From: Bacteroidaceae bacterium
GTDB taxonomy: Bacteria > Bacteroidota > Bacteroidia > Bacteroidales > Bacteroidaceae
DNA length: 14,697 bases
Direction of reading: 5' to 3'
Assembly: GCA_024695315.1 (NCBI GenBank)
Contig: JAILIJ010000269.1
Coordinates: 1-14,697, forward strand
The notes below the pieces were generated by a model. It ran no database searches, had not been told where the DNA came from, and saw nothing but the letters and a program-made list of their open reading frames with translations. Below, piece after piece: positions 1-7,539 of the stretch. The position numbers were made by a program, and so were the translations under genes. Position 1 is the first letter of the stretch; each line of letters begins with the position of its first letter.

Positions 1-66
1 AAAAAAGATTAAAAATGCTATCAAAGGAACCAAAAAGAAGGAAGAAAAATGTAGGAATTTATATCG

Positions 67-561
67 ATGCAACGTATTAGCCAACAGCTATCAGAATACG
101 ACACACTCGATCTACTACAACGTGCCACATCAGACGTGCTATCGCTTATAGGAGACGACGGCTACCCTTACGGAGTACCCATCAGCTACGTCTATGCCGA
201 TGGAAAGCTATATTTCCATTCCGCAAAAAATGGTCATAAGATTGACGCCATACGCAACTGCGACAAAGCATCATTTACCATTATCGACGCCGACGACATA
301 CAACCCGAACAGTTCACAACATTCTTCCGAAGCGTCATCTGTTTTGGAAAAATACATATCATAGATGACGAGGCTGAAAAGATGAGAACTATCCGACTGC
401 TATCCGAGCGTTACAGCCCTGGAAGAGAGGAAGCATTACAACATGAAATAGACAAAGACTTCACACACATGTGTATGATAAGTTTCGAGATAGAACACAT
501 CACAGGAAAAGAAGCCATCGAACTGGTAAGAGCAAAGAAAAATAATTCTTCAGGGAACTAA
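67..561 (+). CDS. Nim-like pyridoxamine 5'-phosphate oxidase-family flavoprotein
   Basis: This 164-residue protein resembles the FMN-binding split-barrel family that includes NimA-type 5-nitroimidazole reductases. Visible family features are the strand segment GYPYGVPISYVYADGKLYF (about residues 32-50), followed directly by HSAKNGHKIDAI, the usual His-containing flavin-site segment. A second strand (FRSVICFGKIHII) lies near residue 87. No signal peptide or membrane segment is visible, so it is probably cytoplasmic. Many relatives are housekeeping flavoproteins of unknown substrate, so nitroimidazole resistance cannot be claimed. The ATG at 67 gives the normal family length, and no Shine-Dalgarno sequence precedes it. 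The next gene starts 14 nt after its stop, so the two are probably co-transcribed. The promoter is not visible and may lie left of the window. Confidence 0.85.
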   Translation: MQRISQQLSEYDTLDLLQRATSDVLSLIGDDGYPYGVPISYVYADGKLYFHSAKNGHKIDAIRNCDKASFTIIDADDIQPEQFTTFFRSVICFGKIHIIDDEAEKMRTIRLLSERYSPGREEALQHEIDKDFTHMCMISFEIEHITGKEAIELVRAKKNNSSGN

Positions 562-575
562 ATACATTTACAATA

Positions 576-962
576 ATGAACGAATATATCCACAAAGTGA
601 AATATTACGAGTGCGACCGCATGGGAATCACTCACCACTCCAATTACATCCGATTCATGGAAGAAGCACGAGTAGACTTCCTCGACCGTATCGGATATGG
701 ATTTGAAAAGATTGAGGCCGATGGAGTTGTCTCACCCGTCATAGACGTCAAATGTCAATATAAGAAAAGTACCACTTTTCAAGACGAAATAAAGATAGAA
801 GTGAAACTGAGCGAGGTAAAAGCTCTAAAATTCACTTTCAGTTACATAGGCCGAAAAGGCGACGACATAATCTTCACAGGAGAGTCAACACATTGCTTCA
901 TGGAAAATGGTAAACCCGTAAAACTCAAAGAAAGATACCCTGGACTCTTTGACGCAGAATAA
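576..962 (+). CDS. Hotdog-fold acyl-CoA thioesterase (YbgC / 4-hydroxybenzoyl-CoA thioesterase family)
   Basis: This 128-residue protein has the signature of the 4HBT hotdog family near its start: YYECDRMGITHHSNYIRFM, roughly residues 10-28, with the expected catalytic Asp at residue 14. The following helix (EEARVDFLDRIGYGFEKIE) and the strands of the fold (VVSPVIDVKCQYKK, FQDEIKIEVKL, KFTFSYIGR) complete a single domain of normal family length. It should hydrolyse acyl-CoA thioesters in the cytoplasm. The acyl substrate cannot be read from sequence. It begins 14 nt after the flavoprotein gene and ends at a hairpin terminator (970-1002), which makes it the last gene of a short operon. Confidence 0.9.
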   Translation: MNEYIHKVKYYECDRMGITHHSNYIRFMEEARVDFLDRIGYGFEKIEADGVVSPVIDVKCQYKKSTTFQDEIKIEVKLSEVKALKFTFSYIGRKGDDIIFTGESTHCFMENGKPVKLKERYPGLFDAE

Positions 963-969
963 TAAAAAA

Positions 970-1002
970 GCCATGCACATATTCCCCAAATATGTACATG
1001 GC
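970..1002. terminator. Bidirectional intrinsic terminator between convergent genes
   Basis: GCCATG (970-975) pairs with CATGGC (997-1002). After a single C/A mismatch, ACATATT (977-983) pairs with AATATGT (989-995), with a CCCCA loop. Read on the minus strand, the hairpin is followed at once by TTTTTTATT, a clear U-tract for the phosphoesterase gene. On the plus strand only the weaker ATCTTAATTT follows. Confidence 0.8.
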
Positions 1003-1010
1003 ATCTTAAT

Positions 1011-1505
1011 TTACAAATCACTCAGTTCTATCACTTCAAGGTCCTTTATCTCTGCCCCATCAATACTGAAACGAACCAAAGTACGCACCTTATGAAATCC
1101 ATACTGTCCCGCAGCCCCAGGATTGACATGAAGACAACCAAGAGTCTTATCATACATAACCTTCAGGACATGAGAATGACCACTCACGAACAATTTTGGC
1201 GGACGAACAAACATAGTGCCTCGAATCGAAGCATCGTACTTGCCTGGATAGCCGCCGATATGCTTCATCAACACATCAACATCCTCACACTTAAAACGCA
1301 ACGTCTCAGAAAAACGATGCCTAAGATCCGAACCATCAATATTACCGAACACAGCACGCAAAGGAGCTATAGCCTCCAACTTATCAGCCAAATCCATCGT
1401 ACCAATATCGCCAGCATGCCATATCTCGTCACAATCCTTGAAATACTTCACATACCTATCGTCCCAGTAAGAATGTGTATCTGACAAAAGTCCAATTCGT
1501 TTCAT
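1011..1505 (-). CDS. YfcE/MJ0936-type calcineurin-like metallophosphoesterase
   Basis: With the start chosen at 1505 this is a 164-residue single-domain metallophosphoesterase. The metal-binding motifs appear in order: LLSDTH (Asp9, His11), HAGD (Asp33), GNID (Asn55), a central His in LMKHIGG, and GHSH near residue 128. These match the small YfcE-like subfamily, cytoplasmic enzymes active in vitro on phosphodiesters. The physiological substrate is not known. The open frame continues upstream to an ATG at 1583, but that would add a 26-residue non-conserved N-terminus and would place the start upstream of the promoter -7 box at 1524-1531. MKRIGLLSDTH is therefore the right N-terminus. The gene is monocistronic, convergent with the thioesterase gene and divergent from the MscS-family gene. 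Confidence 0.9.
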   Translation of the reverse strand: MKRIGLLSDTHSYWDDRYVKYFKDCDEIWHAGDIGTMDLADKLEAIAPLRAVFGNIDGSDLRHRFSETLRFKCEDVDVLMKHIGGYPGKYDASIRGTMFVRPPKLFVSGHSHVLKVMYDKTLGCLHVNPGAAGQYGFHKVRTLVRFSIDGAEIKDLEVIELSDL

Positions 1506-1523
1506 TAAATGTAAATTTTTCTG

Positions 1524-1531
1524 CAAAGATA
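1524..1531 (-). promoter_or_regulatory. Bacteroidota-type -7 box for the phosphoesterase gene
   Basis: On the minus strand the bases read TATCTTTG followed by CAG, an exact match to the TAnnTTTG -7 element of Bacteroidota. Its downstream end lies about 18 nt from the ATG at 1505, which implies a very short leader. I see no convincing -33 TTTG. Confidence 0.65.
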
Positions 1532-1584
1532 AATAAATTACAGTTAAATTAAATGCTAAAAGATTACAAAACGAGAAAATCATT

Positions 1585-1592
1585 TATCTTTG
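1585..1592 (+). promoter_or_regulatory. Bacteroidota-type -7 box for the MscS-family gene
   Basis: TATCTTTG matches TAnnTTTG. The 13-mer TATCTTTGCACAG here is identical to the one upstream of thyA (10153-10165). It is divergent to the phosphoesterase promoter about 55 nt away. If used, transcription would start near 1599 and leave a leader of about 230 nt before the ATG at 1829. Confidence 0.6.
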
Positions 1593-1641
1593 CACAGGAA
1601 TTGAATAAAACTCTGCACAACAGAGAAAATGTCATAGTCTC

Positions 1642-1749
1642 GCAAGTTCGACAAAAATACACTTGCAGGAAGTAAAAAAGTAGCTTTCATGGAGTAATAA
1701 AATAGTTCAAGAGACGAATGTTTTCTACCATGACAATCGTCTTTTGAAC
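1642..1749 (+). other. Two stem-loops in the long leader of the MscS-family gene
   Basis: The region 1593-1828 has no gene but contains structure. Hairpin 1 pairs GCAAGT (1642-1647) with ACTTGC (1661-1666) around a 13-nt loop. Hairpin 2 pairs 1705-1717 (GTTCAAGAGACGA) with 1737-1749 (TCGTCTTTTGAAC): 13 pairs including one G-U, with a 19-nt loop. An alternative pairing of CATGG (1688-1692) with CCATG (1728-1732) would compete with hairpin 2. No long U-tract follows, so this is not a plain terminator. It could be a regulatory leader or a small RNA. I recognise no known riboswitch class. Confidence 0.45.
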
Positions 1750-1828
1750 CACTCTACAAGCTTTATTTCAACCATTTTTACTTCTCAGAAACTTAAATAA
1801 TATCTCGATAGAAACAAAAAAATATAAA

Positions 1829-4405
1829 ATGAAAAAATATCTATTACTATTGACTGTCACCCTCCTTTCTGTATTACAGGCAAACGCCGTACTTAAGGAG
1901 CAAGACCTCAACCGCACTATCGGAGTTTTGAAACTCGAACTTCGAAACAACCACATCAAGCAAAAAGCACAGATGGAACGCATGGAATCACAACAGCAGA
2001 TGATACACAATAGGTTGCTTGACTACATGCAAAGAAGCGAACAAATTAGCCTTATGCTTTATTCGCAAAGAAGTGACTTCACCTTCGATATTGCATACGC
2101 TTGCCAACAGGCAACCGATCTCTATCATGAGATGAACCACATGAATCTGCCATACAAGCTGATACGTACAAATATATTGGCTGAAGTAGCAAGATACGAT
2201 AGCCTTATCTACGCTCTCCAACAATTACCTCCAGCCATTGGCGAAGCTAAGAAAAAGGCAGGAGATGTAGACTCACTACTTTCAGCAATAACAGAAAATG
2301 CCGATTCCATAAACGAAGAGGACGTATACGAACTTTCTGCCGCTGAACAGGCCGACAGAGACATATGTATCATACACGCAAAGTCACTCCGCAACAACCT
2401 ACTACGAATCCTTATCACGATATCAAAAGATAAGGAGAACTACGACATTGTGAATGCCAAAGTTGAAAAGCTCAACAAGTATGCCATGTTTAGATACGGC
2501 ATGCTACAAAACAACATATTCAAAAGAGGAGGAGAAAACTATTTCAGCATTCTCTTCAACATGGAGAGATATTGGCAAAGAGCAAAAATGGACTTCGAAG
2601 ACAAATACCGTCCTCTGCACAAAGCCGACCGAAGATTCTCACAATGGAGGGGCCCACAAGTCATTTTCGTGAGCTTCGCGATGATATTCTACCTCATTAT
2701 TGCTACCATACTCAGCAACGTCATTTTGAGGTGGCTCGTTCCGTCAAGATACAGAACAGAAAGCTACAAAAAGAAAAGACCCGCACTCATCTTTTCACTC
2801 GGAATACTTATCTTCTCCATTGCATTACTCACCATCAAAGCCTCATTCACAAACAACAGCCTGATACAGATGTCAACATCACTCATGCTGAACATGACAT
2901 GGCTCATGCAAGTCGTGATGATTTCCATCATCATAAGACTAAATAACGATCAAATCAAATATGGAGTACAAATGTACACACCATTCATGGTCATGGCATT
3001 TGTGGTAATACTGTTCAGAATACTACTCATTCCGAACAATATCATAAATATCATCTTCCCACTCATACTACTTGTTTTTACCATCTGGCAAATCAGAGTG
3101 GCGCGACGAACACGTACACATGTGCCTATGTCAGACAAACTATACAACATAGTCTCACTCTTCACCATCATCCTTTCACTCATAATATCATGGTGCGGAT
3201 TCACTCTGCTCGCCGTAGTAATAACTATATGGTGGACTTTCCAGTTGGCAGCCATACAGACCATAACATGCCTCTACGACCTCATGGAACTTTATGAGAA
3301 CAAGATTATCCTCAAGCGAATAAGAAGATTGTTCTCAAAAGACAACCCTGATTTCGACAAGATAACAGACCAAAAAGTTCTCGACAGCATGCACAATGGC
3401 GACTATGTCACAGTAACATGGTTCTACGACCTCGTCAACAAGGCCATCGTCCCTATACTCGCCGTATTGTCCATACTGCTAAGTATAGCATTTGCCGCCG
3501 ACACTTTCGAGATGAGAGATATATGTATGAAAATCTTCACAGAGAATTTCATCGATAAAAAAGATGTCATACAACTATCTCTACAAAAGATATGCGTAAC
3601 GGTAGCCTGCTACTTCATCTTCTCATATCTTAACTACACCATCCGAGCATTCTATCTGCACTATAAGAAGACTACACAAACAACCAACAAGCAGATAAAT
3701 CAAACACTCGCAAAAAACGTTATCGCTATACTCGTATGGGGAATATACATCATATTTGCCATGATTCTACTCGGAATACCACAAAGCGGCATTAAAGTCG
3801 TTGGCGCTGGTCTCGCTACTGGTATGGGTTTTGCCATGAAGGACCTCCTGGAGAACTTCTTCTACGGTATCTCACTCATGTCAGGACGACTACGCGTGGG
3901 CGATTACATAGAATGTGACGGAATACAAGGAAAAGTGGACAGCATAACTTATCAAAGCACACAGATTCTTACTATCGATGGTTCGGTTATCGCTTTCCTA
4001 AACTCTAAACTCTTTAGCGAAAACTTTAAAAACTTAACAAAAAATCACGAATACGAACTTATCAAAATACCTGTGGGAGTAGCATACGGAACAGATATCA
4101 ATAAAGTTAGAAAACTCATCCTGGACGGAATAGCACCACTTGCCACTAAAACAGATGACGGAAGAGACATCGTCGACCCTGTAAACGGACAAAACGTGGT
4201 ATTTGCCGACTTCGGAGCAAGTAGCGTCGATTTGCTCGTTACACAATGGCTTCTCGTTGACCAAAAATACGTTTACCAAGCTAAGGCAAAAGAAAAAATC
4301 TACAACATTCTTAACGAAAATAATATCGAAATCCCATTCCCACAGCAAGACATCTACATCAGAAAGATAAGCTCGGAAAATGACACAACAATACAGACAA
4401 ATTAA
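1829..4405 (+). CDS. Large MscS-family mechanosensitive ion channel
   Basis: This is an 858-residue inner-membrane protein. Residues 1-20 form a signal peptide ending in QANA. About residues 21-270 are a hydrophilic, probably periplasmic, helical region rich in Gln, Glu and Lys. About ten hydrophobic segments follow between roughly 275 and 680. The last one is the MscS pore helix, with its Gly/Ala pattern VGAGLATGMGFAMKDLLENF starting at Val657. Next are the MscS beta-domain (GRLRVGDYIECDGIQGKVDSI, IDGSVIAFLNSKLF) and a C-terminal alpha/beta domain to about residue 845. Length and layout resemble MscK/MscM-like large channels rather than the 286-residue E. coli MscS. The role is release of solutes on hypo-osmotic shock. 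The gene appears monocistronic, with a long structured leader upstream and a new promoter before tonB. Confidence 0.92.
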   Translation: MKKYLLLLTVTLLSVLQANAVLKEQDLNRTIGVLKLELRNNHIKQKAQMERMESQQQMIHNRLLDYMQRSEQISLMLYSQRSDFTFDIAYACQQATDLYHEMNHMNLPYKLIRTNILAEVARYDSLIYALQQLPPAIGEAKKKAGDVDSLLSAITENADSINEEDVYELSAAEQADRDICIIHAKSLRNNLLRILITISKDKENYDIVNAKVEKLNKYAMFRYGMLQNNIFKRGGENYFSILFNMERYWQRAKMDFEDKYRPLHKADRRFSQWRGPQVIFVSFAMIFYLIIATILSNVILRWLVPSRYRTESYKKKRPALIFSLGILIFSIALLTIKASFTNNSLIQMSTSLMLNMTWLMQVVMISIIIRLNNDQIKYGVQMYTPFMVMAFVVILFRILLIPNNIINIIFPLILLVFTIWQIRVARRTRTHVPMSDKLYNIVSLFTIILSLIISWCGFTLLAVVITIWWTFQLAAIQTITCLYDLMELYENKIILKRIRRLFSKDNPDFDKITDQKVLDSMHNGDYVTVTWFYDLVNKAIVPILAVLSILLSIAFAADTFEMRDICMKIFTENFIDKKDVIQLSLQKICVTVACYFIFSYLNYTIRAFYLHYKKTTQTTNKQINQTLAKNVIAILVWGIYIIFAMILLGIPQSGIKVVGAGLATGMGFAMKDLLENFFYGISLMSGRLRVGDYIECDGIQGKVDSITYQSTQILTIDGSVIAFLNSKLFSENFKNLTKNHEYELIKIPVGVAYGTDINKVRKLILDGIAPLATKTDDGRDIVDPVNGQNVVFADFGASSVDLLVTQWLLVDQKYVYQAKAKEKIYNILNENNIEIPFPQQDIYIRKISSENDTTIQTN

Positions 4406-4490
4406 AGCTTTTAGAACGGGAAAGAATAAAAAAATGTAGATAATAGAGAAATTTTTACGTTAAAGTAAATGAAGTAATCAAAAAAAGTGT

Positions 4491-4498
4491 TACTTTTG
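4491..4498 (+). promoter_or_regulatory. tonB: Bacteroidota-type -7 box for tonB
   Basis: TACTTTTG followed by CC matches TAnnTTTG. Its end is 35 nt before the tonB ATG at 4534. The upstream sequence is A/T-rich with poly-A runs, and there is no clear -33 TTTG. This gives tonB its own start site, separate from the MscS-family gene. Confidence 0.65.
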
Positions 4499-4533
4499 CC
4501 ACAAATAGACAGAAACATTAAAAAAATAATTAT

Positions 4534-5253
4534 ATGGAAGTAAAAAAATCTAAAAAAGCCGACCTTGAAGGTCAGAAAGGTACAAGCTTGCTCATTGGCT
4601 ACGTTGTCAGCCTTGCAGCAATGTTCGCAGCTTTCGAGTGGACTACTCATGAATACGCTGACAAGACTCCGGTTTTCACTCAGACAGTACAGTTTGCTCC
4701 TGAAGAGGAAATCGTCCCTATCACTCAGCCTATATTCTCTAATACTCCTCCACCACCAGCTGATGCTCCTCAGGTTGCAGAAATCCTCGACATTGTGGAT
4801 GACGAAACTGAAATCGAAGAAGTTGAACTCCAAACTGCTGAGGACCTCAATACTGCCGTTTCAGGACCTTCTTCTCCACACTCAGGCCCAGTAGTTATGG
4901 GACCTCCTGCTCCTGTTCAGGAAGCAAGTGACGAAGGTGAGGTATTCGACGTTGTAGAAGAGAACCCTTCATTCCCAGGTGGAGATGCTGCCCTCATGAC
5001 TTGGTTGCAGAAGAACATCAAGTACCCTTCTGCTGCTCAGGAAAATGGTATTCAGGGACGTGTACTCGTTTCTTTCGTTGTAAACAAGGACGGTTCAATC
5101 GTAGAGCCAAGAGTAATGCGCTCTGTTGACCCTTCACTCGACAAGGAGGCCATCCGAGTTGTATCTTCAATGCCTCGTTGGAAGCCAGGTAAGCAGCGTG
5201 GTAAAGCTGTACGTGTAAAGTTTACTCTTCCAATCATGTTCCGTCTCCAATAA
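4534..5253 (+). CDS. tonB: TonB energy transducer
   Basis: This 239-residue protein has the TonB plan. It has a basic N-terminus (KKSKK), one membrane anchor at about residues 17-36 (TSLLIGYVVSLAAMFAAFEW), a periplasmic linker that is Pro-rich then acidic (NTPPPPADAP near residue 70), and a C-terminal TonB domain from about residue 147 (FPGGDAALMTWL, IKYPSAAQENGIQGRV, VNKDGSIVEPRV) to the end. The C-terminal domain contacts the TonB box of outer-membrane receptors and passes on energy from ExbB/ExbD, which are encoded about 2.3 kb downstream in this window. The gene has its own promoter and terminator. Gln codons are 10 of 12 CAG, like exbB and unlike the prenyl synthase gene that follows, which suggests high expression. 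Bacteroidota often carry several TonB paralogues, so it need not be the only one. Confidence 0.93.
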   Translation: MEVKKSKKADLEGQKGTSLLIGYVVSLAAMFAAFEWTTHEYADKTPVFTQTVQFAPEEEIVPITQPIFSNTPPPPADAPQVAEILDIVDDETEIEEVELQTAEDLNTAVSGPSSPHSGPVVMGPPAPVQEASDEGEVFDVVEENPSFPGGDAALMTWLQKNIKYPSAAQENGIQGRVLVSFVVNKDGSIVEPRVMRSVDPSLDKEAIRVVSSMPRWKPGKQRGKAVRVKFTLPIMFRLQ

Positions 5254-5272
5254 TATAACAAAAACATATACA

Positions 5273-5308
5273 AAATGCCGCATAGTTGTAACAGATTATG
5301 CGGCATTT
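5273..5308 (+). terminator. Terminator hairpin after tonB
   Basis: AAATGCCGCATA (5273-5284) pairs perfectly with TATGCGGCATTT (5297-5308) around a 12-nt loop, followed by GGTTTT. A 12-bp perfect stem flanked by A-rich and T-rich sequence is a good intrinsic terminator and separates tonB from the prenyl synthase gene. Confidence 0.82.
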
Positions 5309-5365
5309 GGTTTTCGTAATTTTTAAATAATACCTAACTTCTAACAAACCATTTTCAAAAAACAA

Positions 5366-6364
5366 ATGTACACTTTGCAAGAACTTACCGACAAGGTAAA
5401 CAATTATATAGACAACAACATATACGAACAAGAGCCGAAAAGGCTATACGAACCAATCAACTATATCCTCTCACTGGGAGGAAAAAGAGTTCGACCTGTT
5501 CTTATGCTCTTGGCTTATAACTTATACAAGGACAACGTAGACGACATTCTCAACAATGCCGTTGCTCTCGAAACATACCACAACTTCACTCTGCTACATG
5601 ACGACCTCATGGACAAGTCTGACATGAGACGAGGAAACCCCACAGTTCACAAAAAATGGGACGAAAACACAGCCATCCTATCAGGAGATGCCATGCTCAC
5701 ACTTGCATACAAGCTTTTTGCAGCTAACAACCTGAATTATGGAACAAAAGAAATGCAAGACTCATACAGACATGCTGAACAAACTTTCATAGACGCTACT
5801 GTCGGAGTATGCGAAGGACAACAATACGACATGGACTTCGAAAAAAGAGATGACGTTACTGAAGTCGAATACATGGAAATGATAAGACTCAAAACATCAC
5901 TACTCCTCGCCGCTGCTTTGAAAATTGGTGCACAACTTGCAAATGCTCCTGAAAGGGATGCTGAACTACTATATAATTTCGGGGAAAAAATAGGCTTAGC
6001 TTTCCAATTACAAGACGATGTGCTCGATGTGTTCGGAGACACAGTTTTCTTCAAGAAAAAACTTGGAGCAGACATCGTTGACAACAAAAAAACATTCCTA
6101 CTAATCAAGGCTTTAGAAAGATCAGAAGGAACTAACAAGGAATGTCTTAAAGATTGGATTAGCAAAGAAAACTTCGACCCTGAGGAAAAGATTAAAGCGG
6201 TCACAAACATATATATAAAGGTAAACGTCAAAGAGATTGCAGAAGAAAGAATTAACGCTCTCTTCATGGAAGCTATAACAAGTCTCAACGACATACAAAT
6301 AGAGGAAACTAAGAAAGCTGCTTTACACGACTTTGCCGACAAACTACTAAAAAGAAATCATTAA
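5366..6364 (+). CDS. Polyprenyl (isoprenyl) diphosphate synthase, probably short-chain type
   Basis: This 332-residue trans-prenyltransferase carries GGKRVRP near residue 37. The first Asp-rich motif is DDLMD (Asp79, Asp80, Asp83), followed by RRGNPT. The second Asp-rich motif is DDVLD (Asp217, Asp218, Asp221). These bind the Mg2+-diphosphate of the allylic substrate and IPP. The first motif lacks the two-residue insertion of bacterial FPP synthases (DDLPAMD type). The residue five positions before it is Phe74. A bulky residue there blocks chain growth in archaeal-type GGPP synthases, so a C15-C20 product is more likely than C40-C50, although this is inference. The gene is followed after 3 nt by tatD, so the two form an operon. 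All 10 Gln codons are CAA. No clear promoter is visible in 5309-5365. Confidence 0.88.
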   Translation: MYTLQELTDKVNNYIDNNIYEQEPKRLYEPINYILSLGGKRVRPVLMLLAYNLYKDNVDDILNNAVALETYHNFTLLHDDLMDKSDMRRGNPTVHKKWDENTAILSGDAMLTLAYKLFAANNLNYGTKEMQDSYRHAEQTFIDATVGVCEGQQYDMDFEKRDDVTEVEYMEMIRLKTSLLLAAALKIGAQLANAPERDAELLYNFGEKIGLAFQLQDDVLDVFGDTVFFKKKLGADIVDNKKTFLLIKALERSEGTNKECLKDWISKENFDPEEKIKAVTNIYIKVNVKEIAEERINALFMEAITSLNDIQIEETKKAALHDFADKLLKRNH

Positions 6365-6367
6365 AAA

Positions 6368-7186
6368 ATGATTGACACACACGCACACCTTGATGCAGAA
6401 GAATTCAACGAAGACCTCGACTCCGTCATAAATAATGCCAAAGAAGCCGGCGTCGAGGCTATATTCATACCGGGTATCTGCCTAAAAGACACTCCACATC
6501 TTTTGGAGATCTGCAACAGATACCCCGGATACTTGTTTCCTATGATAGGACTACATCCTGAAAACATCAAGGATGAAAACTACAACACAGCTTTGGACAA
6601 ACTGGAACAAATGCTGAGCGAAGGATTAGCGAACAAGGAAAATAGTCCATCTACACCCATTGCCGTAGGAGAAGTGGGACTCGATTTCTACTGGGACGAC
6701 TCACACAAAAAGGAACAGATGGAAGTCTTCGAAAGGCAAATCATGTGGGCTGAAAAATATGAACTACCACTCATGATACATGCAAGAAACGCACAAAAAG
6801 AACTGGTAGAAATGATGACAACTCACAAAAACAGCAATTTAACAGGAGTGTTCCACTGCTTTTCAGGCTCAGAACAGGACGCAAAAGAATTACTGAACTT
6901 CGATGGATTCATGCTCGGAATAGGTGGAGTATCAACTTTCAAAAAATCCAATGTGACAGATGTACTGAAAAACACAGTACCGCTCAACAGGATTGTACTC
7001 GAAACAGACTCACCATATCTGGCCCCTGTTCCTAACAGAGGAAAAAGAAATGAGAGTGCCTTCATAACACATGTGGCAACTAAATTGGCAGACACATACG
7101 ACACAAACTTAAACACTATTGAACTGCAAACAACAGAAAATGTAAGCAAAGTTTTCACGAAATGCAGTTTTTTTAATAAAAAATGA
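6368..7186 (+). CDS. TatD-family metal-dependent hydrolase / DNase
   Basis: This 272-residue TIM-barrel amidohydrolase-type enzyme has the full TatD motif set: DTHAHLD at residues 3-9 (His4, His6), GLHPE, VGEVGLDFYWD with the bridging Glu, LMIHARNA with a metal His, GVFHCFSGS with another His, and LETDSPYLAP with the catalytic Asp near residue 218. TatD proteins are 3'-5' exonucleases or DNases of the cytoplasm. The function of this particular paralogue cannot be fixed further. The ATG lies 3 nt after the prenyl synthase stop, which indicates coupled translation. Length is normal for the family (about 255-270) apart from a short Lys-rich tail. Confidence 0.9.
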   Translation: MIDTHAHLDAEEFNEDLDSVINNAKEAGVEAIFIPGICLKDTPHLLEICNRYPGYLFPMIGLHPENIKDENYNTALDKLEQMLSEGLANKENSPSTPIAVGEVGLDFYWDDSHKKEQMEVFERQIMWAEKYELPLMIHARNAQKELVEMMTTHKNSNLTGVFHCFSGSEQDAKELLNFDGFMLGIGGVSTFKKSNVTDVLKNTVPLNRIVLETDSPYLAPVPNRGKRNESAFITHVATKLADTYDTNLNTIELQTTENVSKVFTKCSFFNKK

Positions 7187-7228
7187 AAGTTTCCGACTAT
7201 TTACAACACTTATAATAAAAAAAATCAT

Positions 7229-7236
7229 TATTTTTG
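7229..7236 (+). promoter_or_regulatory. -7 box for tRNA-Ser
   Basis: TATTTTTG matches TAnnTTTG and lies 54 nt before the tRNA 5' end. The predicted start near 7243 would leave a 5' leader of about 48 nt to be trimmed by RNase P. The area is A/T-rich, so a chance match is possible. Confidence 0.45.
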
Positions 7237-7290
7237 TGGTGTTTTAGCACGCAAATAGGCAAAATGTTGTAAATTGCTGCCGATTTGAAG

Positions 7291-7378
7291 GGAGAGATGC
7301 TCGAGTGGTTGAAGAGGCACGCCTGGAAAGCGTGTAAACGTCAAAAGCGTTTCGGGGGTTCGAATCCCCCTCTCTCCG
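7291..7378 (+). tRNA. tRNA-Ser (anticodon GGA)
   Basis: The acceptor arm GGAGAGA (7291-7297) pairs with TCTCTCC (7371-7377), with discriminator G at 7378. The anticodon stem CACGC/GCGTG (7318-7322 and 7330-7334) encloses the loop CTGGAAA, with GGA at 7325-7327, which reads UCC and UCU serine codons. A long class II variable arm contains an AAACG/CGTTT stem, as expected for serine. The T arm is GGGGG/CCCCC around TTCGAAT. A complete CCA is not encoded: GCA follows the acceptor, so CCA must be added after transcription. A small hairpin without a U-tract follows at 7387-7403. Confidence 0.97.
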
Positions 7379-7539
7379 CAAGGAGAACGTGAATATATCA
7401 CGTAAACACGAATGAATATAGGGTGAAAGAGTTAGAGTAAAGATACCATTAGAAACTCAACATCCTAAAATATAAAGAGAAAACTCAAGAAGTAAAACAA
7501 ATTAAATAAAGTATTAATCTAAAAAATTACAGTCACACA

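Noticed and set aside
1..80. Tail of an upstream gene
   Set aside because: Frame 1 stops at 10-12 after only three codons, frame 3 runs open to a stop at 78-80, and frame 2 is also open here. None gives a recognisable C-terminus, so no call is made.
67..561. Call as a nitroimidazole-resistance gene (nim)
   Set aside because: The fold fits, but many related flavoproteins are not resistance determinants and no resistance-specific feature is visible.
1092..1484. 130-codon plus-strand frame opposite the phosphoesterase
   Set aside because: It is the antisense of a gene with a complete motif set and shows no domain or signal of its own.
1506..1583. N-terminal extension of the metallophosphoesterase to an ATG at 1583
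   Set aside because: The added 26 residues are unlike the family, and the start would lie upstream of a good -7 box at 1524-1531. MKRIGLLSDTH at 1505 fits the family start.
5737..6342. 201-codon minus-strand frame opposite the prenyl synthase
   Set aside because: Ser-rich translation typical of the antisense of a conserved gene. Both Asp-rich motifs are on the plus strand.
7387..7403. Terminator after tRNA-Ser
   Set aside because: A 6-bp stem (ACGTGA/TCACGT) with no U-tract is too weak to call a terminator.
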